DNA of 64,000 nucleotides, taken from the NCBI GenBank assembly GCA_003170275.1, contig PNAM01000113.1:19083-83082 (forward strand), given 5' to 3'. Origin of the DNA: Myxococcales bacterium. GTDB taxonomy: Bacteria > Myxococcota_A > Polyangia > Palsa-1104. Below are positions 7,265-19,080 of this stretch, piece by piece (position 1 is the first letter of the stretch; each line of letters starts with the position of its first letter). The notes under the pieces are model-generated. The model was not told the DNA's origin. It was given only the letters and a program-made list of their open reading frames with translations, and did no database searches. The position numbers and the translations under genes were made by a program.

Positions 7265-9718
7265 CTAGGGGACGGCGAGCGTGGCGGTCGCGGCGGGGAA
7301 CACATCTATCATTAGATAGGCGCGCACCATCGCCGGGACGGTCTTGCCGGTGATCGGGACCGAGACGGTTGCGTATTGGCCGCCGGCGGTGGTGGTGTTC
7401 TGGGTGGTGAGGCCGTAGTCGAGCGTGACCGCTTTTCCGGTGACGGCGTCGACCAGCAGGACCGACGCGATGTGATCCGCGGGTTTCAGCGCGCTGCCGG
7501 CGAGCGTGGCGGTGACCGCGTCGGCGGTGGCAGCGAAGGTCACCGCGCCAACGTCGCTGGCGAGCGGCGCCGAGGCCGCGTCGGAGCGCACCAGCTGTGC
7601 GGCGCCGGAGACCGTCAGCACGTCGGTCTGCGGGTTGCACAGGCCAAGCTTCTGCAGGAACAGGCCGTACAGCGCGATGAAGCCGCACACCGTCGAGCCG
7701 GTCATGCGCAACGGGCCGCTCGCGCTGCCGTCGGCGCCGAGCTGCGCGGCCATACGGAAGGTGCGGAACGGGATCACCGCGCTGGTCACCTCCACGCTCA
7801 CGCCGTCCTGGTTCGCGAGCGTGATGAAGCCGCCGGCGTAGCTAACGTCGAGCGGGAACAGCGCGCGCGTGGCCGGATCGATCTCCGTGCGGTTCTCGTC
7901 GGCGGCGAGCTTGGCGCCGGCCATCCACGCGATCGCGTGGCCACCCGTTCCCTCGACGGTGCCGACCAGGTAGTGCAGCGAGTCGAAGCCGATCTGGTTG
8001 TAGCTCGGCAACAGCGTCGGCAGCGGCAACGCCAGCCGCTTGACCTCCCAGACACCGTTCGGGATCGGCAGCGCGTACGGCGCGGGATCCGCCGCCGCGA
8101 TCATCGCGCGAAACGAAAGCGTCGCCGTGCCGCCGGGGGTGCCGCCGGAGAGCTTGAGGCCGGTGCGATCGAGACCGATCAGATACGGCGCGCTCACGGT
8201 CACACCGATGGTGCCGTCGGCGGCGGGTGCCAGCGGCGTGTTGGGCGTGACGGTGAGGAAGCGGCCGTTGCCCGCAACCTCGGTGGTGGTGTCGGCGGGC
8301 GGATCGAAGGTGACCTGCGCGGCGGTCGGATCGAGCACCGCCAGCATGTCGTTGCCCGCCTTGCGCACCACCAGCGAGAGCACGATCGGCTGGTTGGGAT
8401 CGAGGCTGGCGGGCGTCGCCGGGCGCTGCGAGCCGAACTCGGTGGTGTACAAGAGCAGCGCGCCGTCGGCGGGCAGCGGCGCGGCGCTGAAGGGGGCGCA
8501 GCGTGGGTCGGCCTTGCCCTCGGGACGCAGGCAATAGTCGTACGGAATGCTGAACACCTCGCCGCTCTCGCCGGCGATGTAGATCGCGTCCTTGCCGAGC
8601 GCGGGCGAAGCGTTCACGTCGTTGCGGTCGTCGGCGATCAGCGCGATCGACCAGCGCAGCGTCCCGTCTTTGTTGATCACGTACATGCGCCCGTCGCCCG
8701 AGCCGAAGTAGCTGTTGCCCAGGCCGTCCACCGACGGCGACGAGCGGATCGGATCGCGCGTGTCGAACGCCCAGCGCTGCGCGCCGCTGTTCGGATCGAG
8801 CGCGTACAACGTGCCGTCGGCCGACGCCTGCAGCACGGTCCCGTCGGGCAGCCGCGCCGGGCTGGCGTAGATGTGGTCGCGCGTGCCGAACTCCCAGCGC
8901 ACCGCGCCGGTCTTGGCGTCGTAGGCGCGCACGAACCCGTCGAACCCGCCGACCACCAGCGTGCCGTCGGGCGTGAGCATCGGGCTGGCCGCGATGCTGC
9001 CGACGCCGACGAACTTGTCCCACACGCCCTCGCCCTGGTCGTCGAAGGCGAACAGGTTCGAGCCGAGGAACTCGACCACGTTGTTGTTGCCGACGTAGAA
9101 GTTGCCGGTGCGCGGATCTACCACCGGCAGCGACCAGGTCTGATCGGGCACGCGATGCCGGTCGAGGATCTCGCCGCTCTTGCGATCCACGCCGTAGACG
9201 AACCAGTTGTCGTTGGGCACGTAGAGCTTGCCGCCCGGCGAGATGCCGACGTTGCCCTCGAACCAGTTGATCAGCGCCGCGTTGACGCTCGGCGGATCGG
9301 CCGGCGTGGTCCACACCCGAGCGCCGGTCTTGGCGTCGAGCGCGCGCAGCATGCCGTCGCCCGAGCCGAAGTAGACGCGCCCCGAGTCGTCGAGCAGCGC
9401 GGCCGAGTCGATGATCTCGCCGGTGAGCAGCTGCCACTTCACGGTGCCGTCGGGAGCGAGCGCGTAGAACGTGCGATCGGCCGAGCCGATGTAGATCGTG
9501 CCGTCCGCGCCGACGACTGGCGAGCTGAAGATGCCCTTGCCGGTATGGAAGTCGAAGAACGTGCCGCCGGTGAGCGTGGGCATCACGTCGCTCGCGCCGT
9601 CCTGCGCCGCGTTGCCGCGAAATTTCGGCCACGGGCTGCCGTGCTGCAGCGGGAGCGACGGATCGCTCGAGCAGCCCGCGACGAGCACGACCAGGAGCGC
9701 CTGACAGGTGCGATTCAT
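7265..9718 (-). CDS. PQQ-like beta-propeller lipoprotein
   Basis: From the ATG at 9718 the protein has 817 residues and a lipobox (LVVLVAGC, Cys near 15). Residues ~30-400 contain at least six WD/PQQ-like blades of the form YxGSGDGxxYALDxxTGxxxW, as in BamB and PQQ-dependent dehydrogenases. The remaining ~400 residues are beta-rich domains without a known name. No PQQ-binding active-site residues are evident, so a structural or ligand-binding surface role is more likely than dehydrogenase activity. It starts seven bases after the sirtuin stop and is probably co-transcribed with it. Confidence 0.85.
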   Translation of the reverse strand: MNRTCQALLVVLVAGCSSDPSLPLQHGSPWPKFRGNAAQDGASDVMPTLTGGTFFDFHTGKGIFSSPVVGADGTIYIGSADRTFYALAPDGTVKWQLLTGEIIDSAALLDDSGRVYFGSGDGMLRALDAKTGARVWTTPADPPSVNAALINWFEGNVGISPGGKLYVPNDNWFVYGVDRKSGEILDRHRVPDQTWSLPVVDPRTGNFYVGNNNVVEFLGSNLFAFDDQGEGVWDKFVGVGSIAASPMLTPDGTLVVGGFDGFVRAYDAKTGAVRWEFGTRDHIYASPARLPDGTVLQASADGTLYALDPNSGAQRWAFDTRDPIRSSPSVDGLGNSYFGSGDGRMYVINKDGTLRWSIALIADDRNDVNASPALGKDAIYIAGESGEVFSIPYDYCLRPEGKADPRCAPFSAAPLPADGALLLYTTEFGSQRPATPASLDPNQPIVLSLVVRKAGNDMLAVLDPTAAQVTFDPPADTTTEVAGNGRFLTVTPNTPLAPAADGTIGVTVSAPYLIGLDRTGLKLSGGTPGGTATLSFRAMIAAADPAPYALPIPNGVWEVKRLALPLPTLLPSYNQIGFDSLHYLVGTVEGTGGHAIAWMAGAKLAADENRTEIDPATRALFPLDVSYAGGFITLANQDGVSVEVTSAVIPFRTFRMAAQLGADGSASGPLRMTGSTVCGFIALYGLFLQKLGLCNPQTDVLTVSGAAQLVRSDAASAPLASDVGAVTFAATADAVTATLAGSALKPADHIASVLLVDAVTGKAVTLDYGLTTQNTTTAGGQYATVSVPITGKTVPAMVRAYLMIDVFPAATATLAVP

Positions 9719-9725
9719 GGCGCGC

Positions 9726-10463
9726 TCATAGCACATCCACGGCCGGCGGGAGGAGCTCGCCGACGTCGCCCTCGAGCCGCAGGGTGGCGAGCTGATCGTG
9801 ATCGGTGGGGCCGCGATTGATGATCACGTACGGCACGCCGCGCTGGAGCGGGCCGAGCGGGATCGAGGCGGCCGGATGCACCGACAAGGTCGAGCCGAGC
9901 GCCAGCACCAGATCGCAGCGCGCGGCCTCGTCGAACGCGCGCGCGAGCACCTCGGGGCGCAGCTGCTGGCCGAAGCTGATGGTGGCGAACTTGAGCCAGT
10001 TGCCGCACGACGCGCAGGTCGGCGTGGCGCGATGGGCCGCAAAGTAGTCGAGCGCCGGGCGCGGTAGGGAGCGCTCGCCGCAGCCGATGCACTCGACCTG
10101 GCGGTTGGTGCCGTGCACCTCGACCAGCTTGGCTTCGCTCGATCCGGCGGCCTGGTGCAGGCCGTCGATGTTCTGCGTGACCACGGCCTGCAGCCTCCCC
10201 TTCCGTTCCAGGGCGACGATCGCGTGGTGCGTGGCGTTGGGCTGCGCGCCCAGAAAGCTCTGCGCACCCTCGAGCTTGTACTCCCAATACTCGACGCGTT
10301 TTACTTCCGAGGCGCGAAATTCGTCGAAGTACACGGGCTGCCTTTTGGTCCAGACGCCCCCCGGCCCGCGGAAGTCGGGAATGCCGGAGCCGGTCGAGAT
10401 GCCGGCGCCGGTGAACACCAGAACGCGGCGCGCGGCGCCGAGGAGCTGAACGAGCGTGGACAT
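9726..10463 (-). CDS. NAD-dependent protein deacylase (sirtuin)
   Basis: The 245-residue product is a Sir2-family enzyme removing acyl groups from lysines with NAD+. It has the GAGIS Rossmann motif (19-23), GIPDFRG, the TQNIDGLH motif (96-103), catalytic H117 (VEVHGT), and two zinc-binding pairs C125/C128 and C150/C153. The substrate loop reads ISFGQQL where class III CobB-type enzymes have a VWFGE-like motif, so acyl preference is open. It starts only 13 bases from the divergent esterase start, so each promoter must overlap the other gene. Confidence 0.93.
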   Translation of the reverse strand: MSTLVQLLGAARRVLVFTGAGISTGSGIPDFRGPGGVWTKRQPVYFDEFRASEVKRVEYWEYKLEGAQSFLGAQPNATHHAIVALERKGRLQAVVTQNIDGLHQAAGSSEAKLVEVHGTNRQVECIGCGERSLPRPALDYFAAHRATPTCASCGNWLKFATISFGQQLRPEVLARAFDEAARCDLVLALGSTLSVHPAASIPLGPLQRGVPYVIINRGPTDHDQLATLRLEGDVGELLPPAVDVL

Positions 10464-10476
10464 GAGCCGGGTTGGA

Positions 10477-12096
10477 ATGATGCCACGAACCGTGATCGCG
10501 GCGCTGCTCGCGTGCGGCTGCAACCACTCGGCGTTGTCGACGGCGGACGGCGGAGGCGGCGACGGCGGTGCGGGAGATGGGGGCGCGTGTACCAGCACGG
10601 TGACGCCCGCCGCGGGGATCGTGATGACCGATCGTGGCGCCGTGCAGGGCGCGAGGGAGGTCGACACCTGGGCGTACAAGGGCATCCCGTACGTGGCGCC
10701 GCCGGTGGGCGCGCTGCGCTTCCGCCCGCCCGTCGAGCACGCGTGCTGGCCGAACGCGCTCGATGCCACCAACTTCGGCAACCAATGCCTGCAGCTCGAC
10801 GCCAACGGGATGCCGCTCGGCGACGAGGATTGCCTCACGCTCAACGTGTGGACGCCGTCGGCCACGGGCGCCCCGCTGCCGGTGCTGCTGTTCATTCACG
10901 GCGGCGGCAACACCCAGGGCGCCAGCTCGGTGGTGACCTCGGGCGTGGCGATCTACGACGCCGAGTACGTGGCCGCGCACGGCCCGGCGGTGGTGGTGAC
11001 CATCAACTACCGTCTCGGGGTGATGGGCTTTTTAGCGCACCCGTCGCTCGACGCCGAGAGCGACAAGAAGATCTCGGGCAACTACGGCATCTTCGATCAG
11101 ATCGCCGCGCTCGCGTGGGTGCAGCGCAACATCGCGGCGTTCGGCGGCGACCCCAAGCGCGTGCTGCTGTTCGGCGAATCGGCGGGCGCGGTCGACACCT
11201 GCGTCCACCTGGCGTCGCCGCTGTCGGCGGGGTTGTTCTCGGCGGCGCTCATGGAGTCGGGCGGCTGCGGCGATCAGCCGCTCGCCACCGTCGAGCAGGA
11301 CGGAGCGGCGGCGGTCGACAAGGCAGGCTGCACCGCGGCCGCCGACATCCCGGCGTGCCTACGCGCGCTCGGTGGAGCGGCCCTGGTCCAGGCTGCGCCC
11401 GGCGTGGTGTCGGTCACCGGGCTCGAGACCGGGATCAAGTACGCGCCGAACGTCGACGGCTATCTGCTCGCCGATTCGCCGCTCAACCTGATCCTGGCCG
11501 GCAAGCACAACCACGTCCCGTTCGTGGTGGGCGCCAACTCGGACGAGACCTCCAAGTACGCCCCGGCGGTGGCGGACGCGCAGGCGTACACCGACCTCTT
11601 GCACACGCAGTTCGGCACCGTGCTCGGCGATCTGGTGCTGCAGCAATATCCGGCCGCCGGGTTCGCCACCGCGCGCAAGGCGTACATCGCGGTCACCACC
11701 GACGCGCGCTTCGTCTGCCCGTCGCGCAAGATCGCGCGCAGCGTGAGCGCGCAACAGACCCAGCCAGCCTACCGCTACTTCTTCACCCACGCGCTCGACG
11801 CCGCGCCGGCGCTGCAGCCGCTCGGCGCCTGGCACGGCCTCGAGCTCCTGTGGGTGTTCCACCACCTCGACGTCGGCAACTACCCGGCCAGCGCCGCCGA
11901 GAGCGCGCTCTCCGACGCGATGATCGGCTACTGGACCCGCTTCGCCGGAGCCGGCGACCCCAACGGCGCGGGCGCGCCCAACTGGCCCGTCTACGACGCG
12001 ACCAGCGATCCGGCGCTCGCGCTCGACGACACCATCGCCGCGATCACCGGCGTGCGCACCGCCAACTGCAACTTCTGGGACTCGCTCACGCCGTAA
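10477..12096 (+). CDS. Type B carboxylesterase lipoprotein
   Basis: Starting at the ATG at 10477 (adjacent ATG at 10480) gives 539 residues with a lipobox (LLAC, Cys 13) and a Gly/Asp linker. The alpha/beta hydrolase core is the carboxylesterase/cholinesterase type: oxyanion HGGG at 141-144, nucleophile S235 in GESAGA, acid in the GANSDE region, and a His in LLWVFHH. It should hydrolyse carboxylic esters at the cell surface. The frame extends upstream to a GTG at 10456, but that would overlap the sirtuin start, so the later ATGs are preferred. It ends three bases from the convergent esterase. Confidence 0.9.
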   Translation: MMPRTVIAALLACGCNHSALSTADGGGGDGGAGDGGACTSTVTPAAGIVMTDRGAVQGAREVDTWAYKGIPYVAPPVGALRFRPPVEHACWPNALDATNFGNQCLQLDANGMPLGDEDCLTLNVWTPSATGAPLPVLLFIHGGGNTQGASSVVTSGVAIYDAEYVAAHGPAVVVTINYRLGVMGFLAHPSLDAESDKKISGNYGIFDQIAALAWVQRNIAAFGGDPKRVLLFGESAGAVDTCVHLASPLSAGLFSAALMESGGCGDQPLATVEQDGAAAVDKAGCTAAADIPACLRALGGAALVQAAPGVVSVTGLETGIKYAPNVDGYLLADSPLNLILAGKHNHVPFVVGANSDETSKYAPAVADAQAYTDLLHTQFGTVLGDLVLQQYPAAGFATARKAYIAVTTDARFVCPSRKIARSVSAQQTQPAYRYFFTHALDAAPALQPLGAWHGLELLWVFHHLDVGNYPASAAESALSDAMIGYWTRFAGAGDPNGAGAPNWPVYDATSDPALALDDTIAAITGVRTANCNFWDSLTP

Positions 12097-12099
12097 GGG

Positions 12100-13113
12100 C
12101 TACTGCAGCGGGTGGCGCGTGAAGAAGTCCCACATGGCGTCGGTGGCGGAGAGATCGGTGGTGGTGTTGCCGAGGCCGGGGATGGGCAAGCCGCCCGGCC
12201 AGGTGTGCCCGCCGTTGTCGACGGTGCACAGGATCACCTCGGCGCCGCCGTCGCACTGCTTGTAGGTCGCGCAGTGCGAGTCGCCCTTGCGAAAGCTCTC
12301 GAACGGCGAGTCGGTGCACTTGTCGCGCAGCGCCCAGTCGCTGAACGACTGCTCGACGCCGATGAAGCCCATCTGCGGCGAGCCGCCGTACGGCACCAGC
12401 GGATCGGCGGTGCCGTGGAAGTGCATGACCGAGATCGGGCGCTTGGGCGCGCAGGTCGTGAGGCCGTTGACGCCCGCGACCGGCGCGACCGCCGCGATGC
12501 GATCGGCGAGCTCGCAGGCCAGCCGGTGCGACAGGAACCCGCCGTTGCTCATGCCGGTGGCGAACACGCGCGCGGGATCGACGCACAGATCGAGCTCGAG
12601 CTTGTCGATCATCGCGCCGACGAAGCCCACGTCGTCGACCATGCTGTCGTTGGCGGGCGAGCAGCAGGCGCCCGCGTTCCAGCTCGCCGGGTTGCCGGTA
12701 CCTTGCGGATGCACCGCGATGAAGCCCACCGCATCGCCCTTCTCGTTGGTCTTGGCGAGCAGCTCTTCCTGCGCCGAGTTCGAGGTCAGGCCGTGGAAGT
12801 TGAGCACCACCGGCATCGGCGTGGCCGGATTGTACGAGGCTGGCACGTGCACGTCGAAGGTGCGGTCCACGCCGCCAAAGCTGATCTTCCAGGTGGCGTC
12901 GAGCGGCTGCGCCAGCTTGCCGTCACAGCTCACCACCTGCGGCAGATCCGCGCCGCCGCCGCCGCCTGCGTCACCCACGCCGGCGCCCGGCTGTCCGGAA
13001 TCGTCGCCGGCGCCGCCGCCACCCACGGGACCGGCGGCCTGCTTGGAGTCAGAGCACGCCGCGAGCGCGACGACGACCACCAGCGACGCGACCGACGCGA
13101 GTCTCTTTCCCAT
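12100..13113 (-). CDS. PHB-depolymerase/feruloyl-esterase family lipoprotein
   Basis: The 337-residue protein has a lipobox (VALAAC, Cys 20), a Gly-rich linker to about 55, and an esterase_phd type alpha/beta hydrolase. Visible are LNFHGLT (oxyanion), S189 in GMSNGG, D237 in GTADPLV and H303 in GGHTWPG. Family members cleave polyhydroxybutyrate, acetylxylan or feruloyl esters; the substrate cannot be chosen here. Its start lies inside the end of the tetR gene (65-base overlap), so expression is likely coupled to that repressor and controlled by the operator at 13740-13766. Confidence 0.88.
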   Translation of the reverse strand: MGKRLASVASLVVVVALAACSDSKQAAGPVGGGGAGDDSGQPGAGVGDAGGGGGADLPQVVSCDGKLAQPLDATWKISFGGVDRTFDVHVPASYNPATPMPVVLNFHGLTSNSAQEELLAKTNEKGDAVGFIAVHPQGTGNPASWNAGACCSPANDSMVDDVGFVGAMIDKLELDLCVDPARVFATGMSNGGFLSHRLACELADRIAAVAPVAGVNGLTTCAPKRPISVMHFHGTADPLVPYGGSPQMGFIGVEQSFSDWALRDKCTDSPFESFRKGDSHCATYKQCDGGAEVILCTVDNGGHTWPGGLPIPGLGNTTTDLSATDAMWDFFTRHPLQ

Positions 13114-13732
13114 GCGGCACCTCTTTCGATCTCGAAGGTTGGAAACCGGCCAGGTTCGCCTCGACCAGCGGCCCGAGGATCTCGGCGAGCGGCCGCGCCT
13201 TGGGCGCGCTGGCGAAGTGCAGCGCGGCGCCCAGATACGACGCCATCAGCGAGCGCGCGACGATCTCCGCGTTCGCCGCGCGCAACAGCCGGGCGGCGAT
13301 CGCCTGACGCGCGTCCTCGATCATCAGCTCGTAGACCTCGTCGAACAAGCGCGCGGACTCGCCGCCGACGTCGGGATTCTCGAGCGTGGCCGCCAGCACC
13401 GCGCGGCTGAGCGGCTTGGACGCGCCCGCCTGCGCGCCGAGCGTCAGCGTGGTGGCGCGCAGCGCGTCGAGCGGCGAGCCGCCCGCTTGCAGCACGCTCG
13501 CGCGGGCCCGCTTGGCTGCGCGCGTCTGGCTGCGCACCAGCTCGGTCACCACCGCGTCCTTGGTCGCGAAGTGGATGAAGAAGGTGCCCTTGGCCACCCC
13601 TGCCCGCTCGGCGATCTGCGCCACCGTGGTCTCGTGGTAGCCCCTGGCGGCGAACAGCTCCGCGGCCGCGGCGAAGATGCGGCGGCGGGTCTCGACGGCG
13701 CGCTGTTCGCGATTGGAGCTCTCGGCGACCAC
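13049..13732 (-). CDS. TetR-family transcriptional regulator
   Basis: The 227-residue product starts at a GTG at 13732. Residues ~12-60 are the TetR helix-turn-helix (AAELFAARGYHETTVAQIA, then AGVAKGTFFIHFATKD); the rest is the helical ligand-binding domain. The last ~22 residues are Arg/Gly-rich and overlap the start of the downstream esterase gene, so they look like run-on sequence. Two perfect palindromes lie 8-34 bases upstream of its start, one covering its own predicted -10 box, which implies autoregulation and control of the divergent oxidoreductase. The ligand is unknown; neighbouring targets point to lipids or hydrophobic metabolites. Confidence 0.92.
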   Translation of the reverse strand: MVAESSNREQRAVETRRRIFAAAAELFAARGYHETTVAQIAERAGVAKGTFFIHFATKDAVVTELVRSQTRAAKRARASVLQAGGSPLDALRATTLTLGAQAGASKPLSRAVLAATLENPDVGGESARLFDEVYELMIEDARQAIAARLLRAANAEIVARSLMASYLGAALHFASAPKARPLAEILGPLVEANLAGFQPSRSKEVPHGKETRVGRVAGGRRRARGVL

Positions 13733-13739
13733 TTGGCGG

Positions 13740-13766
13740 TGACCTTAGGTCAGTGACCGCTGGTCA
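13740..13766. promoter_or_regulatory. Tandem palindromic operator for the TetR regulator
   Basis: Two 13-bp perfect inverted repeats of the form TGACC-N3-GGTCA occupy 13740-13752 and 13754-13766, separated by one base. The first covers a TAAGGT hexamer on the minus strand (13742-13747) that is nine bases from the tetR GTG. The pair sits between divergent tetR and FAD-oxidoreductase genes. Two half-overlapping dimer sites are typical of TetR repressors. Confidence 0.8.
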
Positions 13767-13809
13767 GTCAAGCGGGAAACGAACAACATCCGCTACAGTG
13801 ACCGTCTAG

Positions 13810-15240
13810 ATGGACGCGCGCGACGCAGTGGTGATCGGCGCCGGCCCCAACGGGCTCGCCGCCGCGGTGGCGCTGGCCCAGGCCGGCCTGTCGGTGCTGG
13901 TCCTCGAGGCGCAAGCGACGCTCGGCGGCGGCGCCCGCACGGCCGAGCTCACCCGCCCCGGCTTTCGTCACGACGTGTGCTCGGCGATCCATCCGACCGC
14001 GCTGGTCTCGCCGTTCTTCCGCACCCTGCCGCTCGAGCAGCACGGGGTCGAGTGGGTCTACTCCGACGCCGCGGTCGCCCATCCCCTGCCCGACGGCACG
14101 GCCGCGATCCTCGAGCAGTCGATCGATCGCATGGCCGAGACGCTCGGGCCCGACGACGGCGCGGCCTGGCGCGCGCTGCTCGGGCCGCTGGCCGCGAACG
14201 CCGGCGAGCTGTTCCCCGAGCTGCTCGGCCCGCTCCAGCTCCCGCCGCGCCATCCGCTCTTGATGGCGCGCTTCGGGCTCTCCGCGTTCCGCTCCGCCGC
14301 CGGGCTCGCGTACGGCGAATTCACCGGCGAGCCGGCGCGCGCGCTGTTCGCCGGCTGCGCGGCCCACTCGTTCCTGCCGCTGGAGAAGCCCTTCTCCGCC
14401 GCGTTCGGGCTGGTGCTCGCGCTCACCGGCCACGCGGTCGGCTGGCCGTGCGCGCGCGGCGGCTCGCAGGCGATCGCCGACGCGCTGGCGTCGATCCTGC
14501 GCGCGCACGGCGGCGAGATCGTCCTCGGCCAACCGGTGACCTCGCTCGACGAGGTGCCGCGCGCGCGCGCGTATCTGTTCGATACCAGCCCGCGCGCGAT
14601 GGCGCGCATCGCCGGCGATCGGCTTCCGTTGCGGTTTCGCCGCCGCCTCGAACGGTTTCGTCACGGGCCGGGCGCGTTCAAGATCGACTACGCGCTCGAC
14701 GGCCCGATCCCGTGGACCGCCGCCGCCTGCAGCCGCGCCGCCACCGTGCACGTGTGTGGCACGATGGAAGAGGTGGCCGCCTCGGAGCGCGCCGCGTGGA
14801 CCGATACGCCCGCGGAGAAACCGTTCCTTCTGGTCGCGCAACAGAGCCTGTTCGATCGCACGCGCGCGCCCGACGGCCAACACACCGGCTGGGTCTACTG
14901 CCACGTGCCTTCCGGCTGCACCGTCGACATGACCGATCGCATCGAAGCGCAGCTCGAGCGCTTTGCGCCAGGCTTCCGCGACCGCATCCTTGCGCGCGCC
15001 GTGCGCACGCCCGCCGACTTCGAGCGCTACAACGCCAACTTCATCGGTGGCGACATCGCCGGCGGCGCCAACGACATCACCCAACTGTTCACGCGCCCGG
15101 TCGCGCGGCTCAGCCCGTACACCACGCCCAACCCGAGCCTCTACCTGTGCTCCAGCTCGACGCCACCCGGCGGCGGCGTGCACGGCATGTGCGGCTTTCA
15201 CGCGGCGCGCGCCGCTCTCACGCGCGTCTTCGGGATATAG
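13810..15240 (+). CDS. FAD-dependent oxidoreductase of the phytoene-desaturase/PYROXD2 family
   Basis: The 476-residue protein begins with a dinucleotide-binding fold, VVIGAGPNG (G10-x-G12-x2-G15) followed by VLVLEA, then GGGARTAEL typical of the amine oxidase/carotenoid desaturase superfamily. The C-terminal GGGVHGMCGFHAA closes the FAD site. The N-terminus and FIGGDIAGGAND motif resemble NAD(P)/FAD oxidoreductases related to human PYROXD2 more than CrtI. Substrate is unknown; a hydrophobic isoprenoid or lipid is plausible. TACAGT ends 10 bases before the ATG. It faces the TetR operator and is followed by an O-methyltransferase nine bases downstream, suggesting a two-gene modification pathway. 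Confidence 0.87.
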   Translation: MDARDAVVIGAGPNGLAAAVALAQAGLSVLVLEAQATLGGGARTAELTRPGFRHDVCSAIHPTALVSPFFRTLPLEQHGVEWVYSDAAVAHPLPDGTAAILEQSIDRMAETLGPDDGAAWRALLGPLAANAGELFPELLGPLQLPPRHPLLMARFGLSAFRSAAGLAYGEFTGEPARALFAGCAAHSFLPLEKPFSAAFGLVLALTGHAVGWPCARGGSQAIADALASILRAHGGEIVLGQPVTSLDEVPRARAYLFDTSPRAMARIAGDRLPLRFRRRLERFRHGPGAFKIDYALDGPIPWTAAACSRAATVHVCGTMEEVAASERAAWTDTPAEKPFLLVAQQSLFDRTRAPDGQHTGWVYCHVPSGCTVDMTDRIEAQLERFAPGFRDRILARAVRTPADFERYNANFIGGDIAGGANDITQLFTRPVARLSPYTTPNPSLYLCSSSTPPGGGVHGMCGFHAARAALTRVFGI

Positions 15241-15241
15241 T
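15236..15241 (+). promoter_or_regulatory. Candidate -10 element of the O-methyltransferase gene
   Basis: TATAGT overlaps the stop codon of the oxidoreductase gene and lies seven bases before the ATG at 15249. This is the same spacing as at 5087, 26577 and 57798 and would give a leaderless transcript independent of the upstream gene. Confidence 0.5.
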
Positions 15242-15248
15242 GCGCGCC

Positions 15249-16259
<1,011 letters not shown>

Positions 16260-16274
16260 CGCGCCGCGAGCTCC

Positions 16275-17207
16275 CTAGTGGATGAGCTTGAACATGCGCG
16301 CGATGCGGATCCAGCCCTCGGGCTCGCCTGACGACCACCAGATGACCATCGCCTTGCCCTTGATCAGCTCGAACGGGACGAAGCCCCAGAAGCGCGAGTC
16401 GTGCGAGTTGTCGCGGTTGTCGCCCATGACGAAGACCGAGTTGGGCGGCACCAGCTGCGCCTTGTACGAGTGCACCTGGCCGTTGCGATCGTAGATGGTC
16501 GTGTACTCGTTGCCCTCGACCGCCTCGGTCCACTCCTCGCAGCGGTCCTCTTCCCACTTGGCGGTCTCTTCCTTGTAGTCCTCGTACTTGCAGTCGCCGT
16601 CGACGTGGTGGCGCGAGACCGCCTGGTCGTTCACGTACAGCTGGTTGTCGCGCACCTCGACGGTATCGCCCTCGACGGCGACGATGCGCTTGATGAAGTC
16701 CTTGTCCGGCTCCTTCGGGTAGATGAAGACGATCACCTCGCCGCGCCGCGGCTTGCGATAGGTCATCCCGAACTTGATGTTGGTCCACGGCACGCGGATG
16801 CCGTAGATGAACTTGTTGACGAAGATGTGATCGCCCACCTGCAGCGTCGGGATCATCGAGCCCGACGGGATCTTGAACGCCTCGACCACGAACGCGCGCA
16901 GGAACAGCGCGATCAGCACCGCCACCGCGATCGACTCGGTGTACTCGCGCACCGTCGACTTGCGCGCGAACGGCAGGTAGTCGTCGAGCGCGCGATCGAG
17001 CGCGTTGAGCGCGCCGGGCAGGTCGTCCCAGTGCTTGTCGTTGGCCGCGCCGTCGAGCTGCCCGACCGCCTCGCGCACCGCGACCGCGCCCTTCTCGGTG
17101 ATGCGATGCGCGTACTTGCGCAGGCCCCTGCGCGCCTCGCGTAAAAGGAGCCGCGCTTCTTTGAGCGCCCGGCGCCGCTTACGCCACGTCTGATACGCCT
17201 CGAACAT
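16275..17207 (-). CDS. lepB: Signal peptidase I
   Basis: The 310-residue protein has an unusual cytosolic N-terminal region of ~85 residues that is charged and helical, then one membrane segment (about 91-108), then the type I signal peptidase domain. Catalytic S117 lies in PSGSM and K173 in KRIVAVEGD; GDNRDNSHDSRFWG is the conserved box E. It cleaves signal peptides of exported proteins at the outer face of the inner membrane. It follows lepA with 39 bases between, the same order as in E. coli. Box D is interrupted by a charged insertion (about 200-235) containing two cysteines. Confidence 0.95.
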   Translation of the reverse strand: MFEAYQTWRKRRRALKEARLLLREARRGLRKYAHRITEKGAVAVREAVGQLDGAANDKHWDDLPGALNALDRALDDYLPFARKSTVREYTESIAVAVLIALFLRAFVVEAFKIPSGSMIPTLQVGDHIFVNKFIYGIRVPWTNIKFGMTYRKPRRGEVIVFIYPKEPDKDFIKRIVAVEGDTVEVRDNQLYVNDQAVSRHHVDGDCKYEDYKEETAKWEEDRCEEWTEAVEGNEYTTIYDRNGQVHSYKAQLVPPNSVFVMGDNRDNSHDSRFWGFVPFELIKGKAMVIWWSSGEPEGWIRIARMFKLIH

Positions 17208-17246
17208 GGATTTACCTTCTTAGCATGGGACGGGGGACGGTGCCTT

Positions 17247-19046
<1,800 letters not shown>

Positions 19047-19080
19047 ACGGAGACGCGAGGTATAGACTACTTAGCCGCGA

